The notes beneath the pieces were generated by a model. It searched no databases and was not told the origin of the DNA. It was given only the letters and a program-made list of their open reading frames with translations. Positions 12,001-26,400 of a stretch of DNA of 64,000 nt are shown in pieces. The stretch lies in assembly GCA_019614645.1 (NCBI GenBank), contig JABWDB010000068.1:1116001-1180000 (forward strand), given 5' to 3'. Made by a program: the position numbers and the translations under genes. Each line of letters begins with the position of its first letter. Positions within the stretch are counted from its first letter, which is position 1. This DNA comes from Stratiolaelaps scimitus. Its lineage: Eukaryota > Arthropoda > Arachnida > Mesostigmata > Laelapidae.

Positions 12001-15000
12001 GATCAGAGGTAACAGGTAACATGATTCACAGGTAACAATCAACGGTTGTGTATTGAGTGAAGCATAAACATATACACTCTGCACCGCAAAGAAACCACCG
12101 TATCATTTTTTGTTTACGTATTTTTCGTTGCCGGCGCATGATGAAGGTATTTCAGCTTGATGACGGTTACCTTAAATGATGAACGTGTAATAATAAGATT
12201 TCCCCGAGTTTCCCCGCTGTATCCAACAAGGGCCAAGAACTCACTGTATGTCACACGGAACGAGGAGAACTGCGATAACCCGGCGTCGAGCGGCTGATTG
12301 CTGACATTAACCCCGGCCGAGTGAATTCTACAGGAGCTACTCTGAGGATCTTGCCGGGTGAGTTCGAGCAGGATGGCTGTATGCCAATGAGCCAACGCCG
12401 CGGCGCCGACGTGATACGGTTCGGCATTGAACCATAGTACGGTGCTTTGTGATATTGGAGAATCCATGGCGCATCCCATTCTCCACCGCTCCTTGAACTG
12501 CGTCGGCTGGGTCCTTGCTTTACAGAGGCGGAGTGGACGGCGTGAGCCGATGAAGATTAGGCAGAAGAGGAGCGTTCTTAGTTAATTACGTGTGAAGGCG
12601 TACAAGGGGGTACAACGCCAGAGTATACTATTTGGCTAAGTCGGAGAAAATACACCAGATGATGAACGATGACGTCGTCCCTGCGTTGCATTGTATAGTA
12701 ATAGCACACTCGAGTGTATTTGTAAGCTGATAATGTAACAGTAAACGGAACACAATTAAGTCGAAGCGAGGGCCTTAAATAGGCCCAGATTATTGAATTG
12801 ACCATGCACATTTTTTTCGGATAATAAACTACTCAAGAGGCCAGCTGCAGTACGTCAGGATCATACTACATTTATAGCACCGTGCAATAATCCAAAACAA
12901 CATTCGCAAAATGGCTAGAGGCAAGTCACCGTGTAATCCAATTTTAGTCCGGTGAAATTCGCCGGGGTTTGTCAAATTCAGCCCAAAAACGCAGCTGCCT
13001 TCGCACTCATGTTTGAAAGCTACAAAGATAGAATATTTAATGCCAATATTTGCTCTTAACATTCAGAGGCAGGAACCTGAAGCTTACAGAAGCGACTGTA
13101 GCCGTCAAAGGCTAGATCGCCTGGCACAGAATTTCAACGCGGCACCTAATGATGTTTTCCTTAGATTATAATCCGCTAGTGCACAACTCTCTCTCTTTGA
13201 CCCTTGTGTAAATAACTCTTGCGCCTCATAGACGTCGTCATCGATCGACTCGTGTAACACTTAAACATACATAGGTAACAGAAACATCTACCTATCTCAA
13301 GTAGCTGATCAGCAATCTCGTCACTGCTCTCATTGAAGCTGTTCACGTGGACGCCGCCTTGCTCCATAGCGTATCTCACACTCAGTACTCCAGCCGTCAC
13401 TTGCGTCCGATTTTGTATGAAGCCCTCCAATGGTTCTCCGTGGGACAACGATTTCAACGAATAATTCAGCTGGGGAAGCTGATTCGACAAAGGTAACACT
13501 ATAGATTAGATCTTATTCTCTCAGCGGGTTCGCTCTCCAAGGCAGCGATTTCGAGGATTATAGTTCGCTATACTAATTATAGACGCATTCAGCTGTTCTT
13601 AGTTAAATTCGATAGAGCTAAGTGCACGTCTAGTTAGCATCGTGAGAAAGGTACTCGCTTCTCGTGCTAATGTCCACGAAAACGCTGGCCTAAAGAAGTT
13701 GCTCCACAAACGGAAGTATCTAGACCTGCCTCCCCCCCCATAATCGGATGCATTTGAAACGTGCATCCATCCCTACGCTGTAAGATCAAATGATCTGGTT
13801 GTGTCGCAGGGGACGGCACTCCATAGGTTCTCTCGCTGAGGCGAAGGCAAACAGACAGGAGAGAGGCGTGCGATTTGATAGAACGGTCCCTCTAATAAAC
13901 GTCAAGACAACTTGAAAAACGTTGTAACATGGATAGATAGATATGTAGACAAATGATTTAAACATGCACATAAATCTTTCTCGGAGCAAGCATGGTCGAC
14001 ATCGCCAATCAGACACCAGATCCGTTGAAGGAACAGAACGAACGTGTTCCGTGGATGATGGGATTTATAGGATCTAGCGTGTTGAAGATTCTGACCGGCT
14101 GCTAAAAATATAGAAATATAGTGAGAACCCTTCATAGCAGACGTGCTCTGTCAAGGGAGGTCCCAACTCGCGAGGTTATCTGGCCGTAACCATGCACGGT
14201 GTGTCGTGTAAGCTCTGTGCTAGGTCGCCAATGCGCTTGTGAGTCTCGGGTATGATAAATGTATTTGTGCGTATCGATGTTATTACAAACACTAACGCTA
14301 ATCAGCTAACTGTTTGACCTGTTAACGGCTGCGGGTAACTAACTCCTACGTGAATCTTTCTCACCTTAGGCAAACCTGCGACATTCACCATCGCTTGCAT
14401 CCGATGGGAAACGAATCCCGCAAGCAGGCAAGGAAGTACTATCAGGAAGATCGGCATTGACCACTGCCGTCTGATAATGTGCACTCGCTTAAGAAACAGC
14501 GCATAAAACTGACTCCGATATAGTGGCCAGCCGGTTTCTCTGGCACATTGAGGAAACGGTTCTGAAATGGACGACCAGAGACGTAAGGAGCGCAAGCAAA
14601 GGCGATCAGTGGCGGCAAGTGGACAATTTACCGCAAGAGAAACTCATGGTTGTGAGGGGGGGGGTCATAGGGTCATGGGTCATGATGAATATATGAACAA
14701 GTACCCGAATCCTTGTACCCAAGTAACCGGTGAGAGTTCCGTGTAGTCCCCACGCCCGAGAGTGACATGCGGCTGTCGTACGGCAGCATGACTCCGAAGA
14801 CAAATATATATATATATATATATAACAGTTGGAAAAGGAACAGGTGAACACTAGAATTGCAAGGATCGATCCACCTGACCTTACCAGTAAATTCATCCGG
14901 CGGCTTCCCGTGGCCCTTTTGGTCGTCCATTTCAGCAACTTTAAGGAAAACGTCTTCCATGTTCGTGATTGAAATACCCATGCTGGCGATCTGCAAGCCA

Positions 15001-17370
15001 AGATACATAGATGCATTACGCACAGTTATATTAATAGAATAGGTGACAGTCAAGCTCTGGTGTACCTATGTACACATGCATTCAACATATTTCGATTCGC
15101 TGCGCTACATTGTGTCGGCATCTGTAGTGTTTACACCAATGTGTTTATATCCGAGGCGTTTATCTCGTATGCGTGGACGTCCGTGAGAACTTACCCCAAG
15201 CCTGTCTCGACTTTCTTCGAGATCACGAAATAGTTGGATAAGATCCACAGTTTCGGGGAAGCCCACATTGATACAGAATTCCAGCCCGACATCCGAGGTT
15301 AGATGAACCTGCTTGGCAAAAACAAAAATAAACAGACTAAATTAGACTAAGACCTCATGGAATGAATTCTTCTGGAAGACCACGACAATCGACCATTACG
15401 GGTGGACACGAGCTTAACCTGAGCAGATCGTATCGGCTAATTGTCAGTTATGGTCTACAGCAGTAATGAATGGCTTGTTATAGACAAGTCTCAGTTGTCT
15501 TGCTATCTTCGATGACAGGCTTTGATATCCCTATACCACGATCTTCGTTGGCAGGTCGTCACGAGCAACTGCAGTGTTTCGAGCTGGATCCATTTGGCTA
15601 CTAGATTAGTTGAGGATTCTTCATCGCGTGTGCACTCCTCAGGTAAGGTAAGGCTTTATTGATTTATTAAAGGAACTGCATAGAATGCTTAAGTTCTCTT
15701 ATATGTCATGCAACGGGATTCGAACCTGCGGCCTCTGGCTTTTTACAGCCAGAGACTCAGCCGTCCAAGCCACCGCGCTGACGTAAAAGATTGGTATTGC
15801 GTAAAAGATTATGAACATATGCATTTGTAAGGGGAACACAAAAACTCGACCTGTTCTTGGCCGAGATGACCTTTCACAATCTGAACAATCGGTTGTACGT
15901 CGAGGGTAGCGCTAGACTTGGCACATCTCAAGCTGTAACCTGTCTCTAAACGAAATACAAAAAGACGAGATGAAGGATAAATTCATAGTAAGTATGCAGG
16001 GAAACTGTCAAGGGCAATCGTATTGTAAGTATTATATAAGGAACACTTATACTTGGACGTTAAATGTACACTTAAGTACTTGGACGTTAAATGTTGGCTG
16101 TGGGTCGAGTGGGAAAATTTACTATTGTATCTACAAGTGTAGTAAGATCAACAACTAGCACTGAGCGGTTCGCTGTAGGGCGCTCGGCATTTAGAACGCC
16201 ATTAAGAGTTAACGAGTATGGATTAGGCCGTAGTGCACAAAGGCCGCAGGGTGGCCTGTTGACGCCTGAGGCCGATCAAATTCCAGATTGTCTAAGAAAT
16301 ATTTTGATACGGTTATTCGTCCTTATACACAATTGTTAATTAATTGTGCGAATAGAGAATCACGTCAATGAAAATGTGGCCATCTTACCGAACGCCTTCT
16401 TGAGGAACCGCGGTGATCCGACACATTTAAGTCGACCATGCGATATCAACGCGACTCGATCACCAAGGACATCCGCTTCTTCCATATAGTGTGTTGTCAT
16501 TAGGATTGTTCGACTGTTACGCGCCTGAAACGTGTGCGAGATTGAGAAGCTTGCCTTACTGATTTCTGAGCTGTGGTGCGACCTTTTGACGATTGCTGTC
16601 AAGGCACCTCACGTGAGATATTGTTGTGCTGTATGTTCACCGTGGAGAACACCCATCTCTCTCGGTGGAGGTGCTCATGAAAGGTATGGAGGCAATCGGC
16701 AGTTCGAGGAGGGAGGGTGGTGGGTGAGTCAGAAAATCAAATCAAGAATATCAAAAAATCATCAGCTCGCTTTAATCCCCGACCACGCGCACTCACTGCG
16801 CACGTATATACGCCTATACACTCGTTATCGAGCCTGTGTGTGTTTCACAAGACGCAGAAGAATAGCATCGCTCCAGGCTCGATATACTTCGCTCAGATTC
16901 ATCGACTTTTCCGCCATACCTGTTCAAGTATTGTCCAAATTTGTCTCCGTCCCTCAGGATCTAAGCCGGTCGTTGGTTCGTCGAGAATGAGAATCTACAA
17001 CGAGAGAAGGTTACAGCAGAGGAAAAACAAATTAAAATTATTATTATTGTTACCATTCAGATGGTTCGTGAATCAGGAAAAACCAGAGGAGAATAACTAT
17101 AAACGTAAGACGAAGAAAAAAACCACTCGCATTTTTCAAGTCCATTTTTCAATCTGCTATAGCCTACCTTGCTTCCACCTATCATCGCGTTGGCAATGCA
17201 GAGCTTCCGTTTCATTCCGTGAGTGAGGTTGACGGCTTGGACACCTCGCTTCAATTCGAGGTTAACCTCACGAAGCATCTTGTCAATTTCAGCCTTGGTG
17301 TCCTTCTCATTTACGCCTAGTGAAAACGAAGTGGAGACTCGATGGGTTTAGTTCTTTAAGGTAAGCCTGG

Positions 17371-17401
<31 letters not shown>

Positions 17402-20400
17402 AGGCCGCAATAAGCAAAGGTGGCCCCCACAGGTACTCATAGTAATACCTAAAAAGGTTAAGGGCTGAGGCCTGTCAGATAGGGGAACAGCTGAGGGTCA
17501 GCTAGAGAAACAATAATATAAGGCAGCAATATCAATTTTTGGCGAAGAGACTCCTGTATGATGTCTGCACTTTCACCGACCTTTGATTCTGGCGAAGAAG
17601 TCCAGATGCTCCTCTACAGTGAGCTCATCAAAGAGGACGTTGTGTTGAGTGCACAGTCCGACGTCTCGACGAGCCTTGCTCGTATTCGTCCGTACGCTGT
17701 GCCCGTTGATGTAGACGTCGCCAGATACAGGTGGGAACAATCCTGCGAGAATGCTTATCGCCGTCGTCTTGCCGGCGCCGTTATGGCCGATCACGACGGT
17801 GATCTGATCACGGTACAAATTGAGGGTGAGATTATCAAGGACTTTCTCCTTGTTCAAGCCGAACCGGTGTACGATGCTCCAAAATTCGATGACAGGCCGA
17901 CCTACGTTGAGCGGGGGCCGTTCGAACATCTTATCGGATTCAGCTGCATTGGCGATGGCCTCACTACTCGAGGACTTATCCGAGAGGCGTTCCTCTACAT
18001 GAGCTGGATACCAGTACGAAGCTTGGCAGAGGAATAAGGGATGCTTCGGTATACCTGCTTGCCATGGTAGAACAGCGTCAAGATAAAAGGCGAGAAAGGC
18101 GTAGACGGCGCAGGATAGTAGCATCATAATGATGACACACATTAGCGAGATGTCGTCGCCGGCCTCCGCATTCTCAGCGATATTGGCCCAGCGAGCGCCA
18201 ATGCCTGAAAGTGCAACGTGCGTTAGGGCTGTGAATATGCCGCCCCCTCGCGGGCCCCGAAATCATCACTGTGGTTACACATCTGAAGCGAACAGTCACT
18301 TTAGTGCACAGTTTGGTGAAAGTTGGCGCTTTGATTCAAAGGGGGCGAATCATAGGTTTTTACGGGACACAAGCCTGCCGCCACAAGGCCTTCGGTGGCG
18401 TCTAAGCCTCAGCGCCTACTGTACTTGGAGTGGTTCGAAAGGTTCCATACAGTCTTGGAGAAAAGGAGAGGGTGGATCTAAGGTGCCATTTTCTAACTAG
18501 TTGAAAACTAAGCCTACTTTGTCCCACAGCTGAGTAGCAAACTAGTCTGATTGACACGCGTAGTTAATGGATTATGCAGCTTATGATGTTCGGTGAGAAC
18601 AGGCACATTTTAGGCAGATCGGCCGGCAAAGAGAAGCCTTCCAGAAGGACGCCCCAGCAGCAATATAGCGAATATAACGTCGTAGCTGGCCTATTATCGC
18701 GTTTGGCAACTGTTTGGTACATGTCAGTCAATGAGGATAGCTACCATCTTTAGTGCACTGCCAAGTGTGGTTTTCAAGCTCTCCCATTCGTGCTCCACAC
18801 CCCTCACTCCTTCGTATACAAATCTACGTTACCCGTATTAATACGTACGTAAAACTCAGCCATCACAATACCTGAACGAATGCACACATCTATACCGATG
18901 AACCAACGAGAACTTGGTCGTTCTCTCTACCTAAAATACGGAGCTGAATAACGTGCGACAACCAGACCTACGTCATTTCTAATAGATCGGCTACGGACGC
19001 GGTAACAGATCATCTTCAGAAGTACTCAAGCAACACGGTTTGCCACTTAGCGTTGTATTTCTCAATCCGGTGGTGTCCCGTTGTATTCGTTATGCCTTCT
19101 CCTCATCTGAAAAGCTCGCACAGACACCGGTGACGAGAGGGCAGTTTCAGACCGAGTCATTTTGCAATCGTTGTAACAAACAGGTCAAGCAGGCCACGTA
19201 TTGCCAATTGAGATTTTGTGAACGTTGAACGTGCTCGAATGAGGAATAGCATTCGCACGGGGTTTACGAAGAAGCTAAAAGAGATACTGCTTCTTCAACT
19301 GTGAGGCTGCGTATTTCTCTCCTAAGTGGACCTATTTTAGTAACCCCTTACTTAATTAAGAGCTCCTACAGTTACCTATAAGTACAGATGTCTATTGTAA
19401 TTCTACTTTTTCCCTTTAACTGTTGTACGAAATGCGAATTTTGACAGCAAACATTTCGGGGAAATCTTGCCATCATTGGCAGTGCACTAAAGACTTCCGT
19501 ACCATTCTGATTGTTCACAAAATGAATACAAATTTCTTGTCAGGCCTCAGCAGACGCATGACCCCCTAGAAGAGTACATTTAAACCTCCACGTTGAGTAA
19601 AGTATACGCAACGGGTTTCACATACAGACACATCGCCCGAAACGCAACTTTGAGTGAAAAATTTCGTTGCACTTCGCCCTGGATGCCATCCCTATTTGCC
19701 CCGGATGTCCTATGAGCTTGAACTTGTAGTCGAGGAAGAGTAATGTTTGATAAAGGAAGTGGTTTGGGCTTTGCCCATCGACAACAGATAACTGTCAATC
19801 CAGATTGGACACTTAAGTCTAAATGGACACAAAAAATGAATAGTTGACAAAAGCAACGGTGACCGTGTCAGATGTCTATGGCAATATCTGTCTGGCGTAA
19901 ATCAATATTCGTTGACATGGCTTCAGCAGTTGAGTTGAAGCCCATTCATAATGCGGTACCTACCGGCCTGCTCCCAGGAGGCGATTATATTGCAGGCCAC
20001 CTCGAGTCCAACTTCAGGAAGAAGCGACAACCGAAGTTTCCGAGAACGAGACATGACGATTTCGGGGTCGTTGAGCTCCCTACTAAATACCATGGATACG
20101 AACAAGACGACCAGTGTGGCGATCACCCCCAACGAGGCTGGAAAGTATACGCAACGGATTTCACATACAGACACACGACATACACACACACACAGTTTAG
20201 TTCAGTTTGGCTTTGGACACGAGTCGCCTGTTTTTCACAGCGCATACCTGATCATTCTTAATAATCCTACGTGCATACGAATCCGCTTATATTGATCATT
20301 GGCTTACACACTGTTTCGCTAAGGCCTGAACAGGCATGACTAGCTTCGAGGTGAAGGTCGGAAGGTGACTTTTTTTTGAGCGATATTCCGAGTACAGGAA

Positions 20401-23400
20401 TCATCGAAGATGAGTCGGTGTTATATTTTAAACGAAAACGAAAAAGTAGAACTACAGTCTCCTTCCAACCTCGCAGCTACTCCAGTGAAGGCACATCGAA
20501 TGCTCCCCTAATGTAGTCCTACTTAGAAATGAGGCCACGATTAGGACCAATTTGGAGATCTTACGAATCGTGGACTGAAAAAATATATGCTCACGATAGC
20601 CACAATATGATCGTCAGGTGTCGTATCAATTCGTAAACTCGGCCAATGGCAATGAGGACAATCGTGACATAGGCGGTCTATGTGTAGGGGCCTATCGAGT
20701 ATGGCAGTCAACGGTTACACTTACGCGAGTTGAAGGGTACGGTAATGAGAAGCGCTTGCAGAATAACGGCAACACCGTACAACACCAGCACCGCAAGAAT
20801 GAGCAATTGGTCTGAGTTTGAGTACAACGCTCTACCGAACAGCGGAAAGCATATCAGCACCTAAGTTCGAAACAGTAATATGCAAACACCCGGTATCAAC
20901 AACGACAGCAACAACAACAACCCGACATAAAATAACATGGAAAATGGCAGGCTTACGGATAAAAAAGCCAACAGTGTCCTTACCCCTCCACATATATATA
21001 TATAAACTGAACATATGTAATTATCAGCCGAGTACTGATAGGTTGTAGAAATGCAAATGATCTCGTTCTTAGATTACGCACCCAGGCTATCAGTACTAGT
21101 ATGGCTTTAGTAGTGAAGCCAACGAGGAACAGGTTGGCCCAATAGACGAAGTCCGAGACGCCCATCATTCGGAGGAACTCCTGAAAGGAGTCAGTAGGAC
21201 CCTCGTTTATAGCGCACTCCGTACGGAGAGCGCCACAAGGCGCGCTATCATTTCTCCGAACGTAATAATAATCCTGTCTAATGCATTATTAACTGACACC
21301 TCCAGTATAGGTAATTAGACACGTCAGTTGCAGAGATACAGCGAGAGAACATGAAAGCATTCATGAATATCTACCTCAACCGATGAATCCATACGAGGTG
21401 TCAATATTTCGCAGGCAGTAGGTACACGCTACTAACTACAACAAGGTGAACATGGACTGTACAGCGGTCGAATTTCGAGCGTGCAGGATACAAGGACTCA
21501 CCTTGGTGCGGCTCTGCTTGTCGCGAACTACTCGCAACACAAAGAAGAGCAAAAAGAAGCTACATCCCATAGAGATGACGAAACCAATGTTCTCCAAACG
21601 GATGTTCATACCGGCAGAGTATCTGAAAAGGGATCGCAGTCGCGCCGGGATGCTCCGTGTAAGGGAAACGTCAAAAATTGGCATGGACATGATCTGGAGG
21701 GATCGCTCCGTATACGAAGGCGAGGTATCTTGAGGGCGAGGCTATTATATTTGTCGGCCTCGGAAGTCGGCGTGGAAAGCGTATACGTACCGGGCAGTGG
21801 GGAAGTATTTGATGTTTGGCTTCGAGCTCAAATCACTATCGTTCGATTGGAAGCCGTGAAACGTTAGGTGACCTTCAAAGAGGGCGTTCATTGTCGGCCA
21901 CAGCAACAGCGTTTCCTGGAGAGATTGAGGAATGAATTACACATCGCCTTATCCAGCCAGTCGAAGGGTGACAGTGATCGTATCACAATACTGTCGTTGG
22001 CGAGTGATAAATCACCCGAGTGGAAGTCACCACCATCCGGCCTAAATGGCAAATCTATAAGGGCGTACCGAAGCTGCGATATGATAAAAATGACTGCAGC
22101 CCTAAACCAAAACCTAACCTTTGGCGCATGGAGATCAATAACCTGTTCGGAAAAAGAACCCCTTCTCTGCCAAACGTAATCAGTCGAAATCCTACGCCTC
22201 CAGGGAGCTAGCTTAGGCCACCCGAAGTCAATTTTCCTGGCTGACTCTCAGCCTTGAACATTGAACAATATCCACGGTTCAACTGCGTTCGGCGTTGCTA
22301 CATCAGACGGACTCCTTGTTAGATGCAAATGCGCAACGGTGGGGACCGAACCCGTGCACCCCAAGTCTCTCCTCCAATTGCAAGCTTATGCCTACTAGCC
22401 GTTCGATACAGAGACCGTCGAATTGCTCATGATTTCGAATGCGACGTCTTCACTTCGAATTCGAAGAAAACTTCTTTGAAACGCCCTATGAGAGGCGTAT
22501 GCGACGTCGGCCGTGACGGCACGCGATTCCAGATGGTCGGCTGTGTCCACACCACCAGTGCGACACTGCGCCATAGTATATGCAATTGAAGTTCTCCTAC
22601 TATATAGAAAAGGTGATGTCACTTCATGGGGCTCGAATCTGCGAGCTTCTACTTTTTGCCGCCTTAGTGGCGCAGCCAGCTGTAAGTTGATTGATCTAGT
22701 CACGAATCGAGAAGGTGGTGATTGTTGTCCCACAACGATGATTTTCCACTCACTTTGATCGTACCTCGTTTGTGATAAGCTTGGTCCTCGGCTTCTCAGA
22801 CAATCTCTTGTACCTCTGCGTCGTGTGGAAGTTGTAATGAGTGGCATTGAAGCGCAGCGTGTACTTGAGCGTGTCTGCACGTGACCCCTAGAACCGCAGA
22901 ACGAAGAGATACAATTTGAGATCGCCCAACGGAACGCTCGACTCATTAGTGAATAATGATTTACATCCCCCCCCGCCATAATCCATCCCTAGAAATAATT
23001 CCTAACTACTGTATGTTTGAATAAATATTAATGTGTTGTTTTCCATTTCCATATTTTATATTGATACTGTATTTTGCTTCCCGACACCGGCTGCCGAACT
23101 AGCTGATATCATATAGAACAAAACAGAAGCAAAACAAATCACATTGTAAAGCGCATTTTGATCGCAGCGCCTGCATCCCGATAATGAACTGGATTAGTCT
23201 GTGCGTTATAAGCATCACAGTGCGTTTCCCCCATATGATTATTTAATCACTCTGTATACGTCGCGTAGGTCCCTAAGAGAAAAAATGTAGCCAAAAAAAA
23301 TGTGTTGTTCGCGCTCACGTCCGCTGTGCTCGCATCGAAGACAATAGCAAGATGTAAGCTTGCTCGATCACTGTCGTCCAGGTACTTGTGAAACTCATCC

Positions 23401-26400
23401 TCGTTGGCAAAGCCGTGGAACGCTGCGGGATAAAGCGGAAAATGGAGGAGAGAAATTAATTTGCTTTCCCGTCGATCGCCAGCTCTGCAACGAGTTCCTG
23501 GGGCAATTTGCGTTGGGCTGAGTTGATAACTCGTAGGACAAGCCCCGATGGACGACCCCGAACAACAAGATTAACAACGATTGTAACAATGTGTAAAATA
23601 GAGATAAATGGCAGCATACATTCGCGGGGGTGATGAGGAATCAGCTTGGGATGAGTTTATGACTAGGGGGTCTCTGTCCGTACGTGACGGATAAAAAAAT
23701 TCAGTCTCACACAGCAAGGGAGCGAAAAAAGTGACCGTTGGATTCGCACACTCGTGTACTATAGAGTTAGATAAAGAGACTACGGGGTTTCTATTTGCTA
23801 CAACCCCTAAGTGTCGTAGCCAACATGGTCCCATTCTAGTAGATGGGAAGAACATAGGCCATTAACAGTACACATCCTTGCGTCTAAATATAAACACAAC
23901 GGACCGCAGTAGTATATCTAGCAGGCGTGTTACACTATACAGATTAATAATATAAAAAAGTAGCTCGTCAACTGATGAGGTTCTTGCGGATGTTCCCTCC
24001 CGGGTTCGTCCGCAGGCACAGATGGCCTTCGACTGCGTCACCTCAGGGATCTGCTCTCTCCGTCTAGAACTGAGGTCGCGCAAGTACTCGACTACGAAGG
24101 TCCCAGCGGCTTTGCTCTCAACCCCGCGAAGAACGAGGTCTTCTCCTTGGAGCCCCATCCCGACCCCCACCAGGTGCTGTTCCTCTTTAGGTCCTCCATC
24201 TCGGCGGCGCGCATGTAGTACCTCCTACGGACTAGGCCGGCCAGTTTCAGGCCCTCCACGTATTTGACGATATGGTGCTAAACGTTCACCGCTTCGCTAA
24301 CATTTGCTGGGCCGCCTCGCTCACGACGGTCGCAATTTGGTCGCCACGCGGTCATATCCTCCGATTTCTCCCTCATTTCTCCGCTTCCTATGAGAGTGAC
24401 ATTGACGAGGCGGGTATCCGCGCCCGGGTCCCTCCGGACAACTAGCGCCGGCATGTGATGTCCTTCACGAAGAGCCGCGGAACTCAGCGCCATATGTCGC
24501 TGACGAGGCTTGCCTCCTTGCGGTCGACCGGTGCTCTGGATCGGGGGCATGGCTCCACGCGCTGCCCTCCTCGTCCTTTGGCACTCCGGTCAACGCCTAG
24601 GGGCCCCTGGGGTTGCGGCCCACAGCTACGCCCGTTGCTGGGACCCCATCACGGCGAATGGCCACCACGGTCTCACCCCCTTCCACTGAGGCCAATACCT
24701 CGTTTGGGACGGCACGATGGTTGACACTATACCACACTCAACCACTGTGTAACTACCGAAGGGCCGATGAGGCAGTAGCCAATGCGAAGTGGGCCAAGCT
24801 ACGGAAGTAGGTAGCCGTCTAGGGAGCTCACCACCTCTTTTTCCGTTTTGCCCTCGAAGCCCTAGGTGACCACGGCTGCCTACTGCTAATTTCCCTGAAG
24901 TTTTCCAACCACAGGGTGATCCGCGCCATCCGGGACAACTGCGCAGTACCATTCTTTCTGCAGCGCCTTTCCCTCGCTGTGCAGAGAGACAATGCCATTG
25001 CTTCCCTTGGGGCCATGACGGCCTAGGTCTGACACCCTGTCCCCAACTAATTCTCTAACTATTGTCCACTCTAAGATCCAGAATCCTAATCAATATCCTA
25101 CAGAATATAGCTACAAAGCAGTTTCGATAATAGATTCATGCGGAAACATCAATCCAATTCAACTCAAACTCGTTATCAGCTAAGGAAAGTAGAGGCAACC
25201 ATTAAAAAAAATATATACATATATGCACATGTATTGTGGCAGTCCAACAGACGATGTTATCAGGGTAACAATAATTAATCCCAAGAATCGCACGATCCAG
25301 GAGAAGAACTATTCTTAGTGTTATATACCCGCGCGAGACTCCAGGAACACTCCGAGACTTTGTCCACTTTATTTTAAATTTTTTCTCGAACGCAACAAAC
25401 AAACGTTCCGTCATGTTCAAATTCAATCTCAACCTATGGAGTATGGTCGTGTCACGTAGATTGTTGTGCAATTCATTTATCGATTTAAGTAAGGATTGAC
25501 TCTCTTGGAAAAAACCACACCTGGGTGCTCAAAGAACCCTCAAAAACCGATAAAAACCATTAAAGCGGTAACTCACAATCTTGACCTAGACAATTGTACA
25601 TGTGACGGATAAACGTGAACAAGTGACTTAATTTCGATATATATATATATATATATATAGTTTATACTTGTATTATGTTGTTTCCTGTTCGATCGATCAA
25701 TTCGCGCCTTTAACAACTGCACAAAAATCCCAAAGCAGAAGAATTAACTAGTCGAGCGAGATTCGATTTGTCCCTGCACTTTTTGGGTAAGATATTATAA
25801 TCATTTGAGACGCGTACTGCTGATCCACTCAAATGACGTCTACAAATTGTTATTTATTATTTTATTCAGTATCAATCAGTCGTTTTTTTCTAGTTTCAAT
25901 CAGAACTGACTCACGAGAGAGAGAGAGAAAAATATTAATTTCGTAGTGTCAATCGAGCGGCAGTGAAAATGCCAAGAAAACTTGGCCATTTTACGTTTGA
26001 CAAGAAATAAGCCACTTACCTGGTGGAGGGTTGGCATGTTCGAAAGCATTTGAGAGTATCTTTTCTGTGTAATCGGTTTTTGGTACATAGGCGATTTGGG
26101 ATTTGTTACTCTGCAAAATACACACACCGATTAGATTTGCGTAATAGAGATAAAAAGAAGATCTATATATATATATATATATATATAACTTCCTGTGGCA
26201 ACACTCGTTGTTAATGGTCTAAGAAATAACAAGCTTTAAACGTGGAAATTGAGTCCCTATTAGAGGGTATAATAACTATTCTATATCTCTCAGCGCGGTC
26301 AAATGTACATTTCCACGAGCCGTTGAGTGTAGAAAGATTTCAAAATGACAGAACGAGTCAACGTTATCTGTTTATGTGTAACACCTCCCTCCAAACCTGC

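Noticed and set aside
15718..15782. A functional tRNA gene on the minus strand
   Set aside because: The tRNA-like head is followed by a body and tail repeated elsewhere, so it is a SINE; the D arm is also poor.
22395..22979. 194-codon minus-strand ORF
   Set aside because: It overlaps ABCA exon 5 (22765-22887) in a different frame; the exon frame gives the family motif LKYTLRFN, this one gives nothing.
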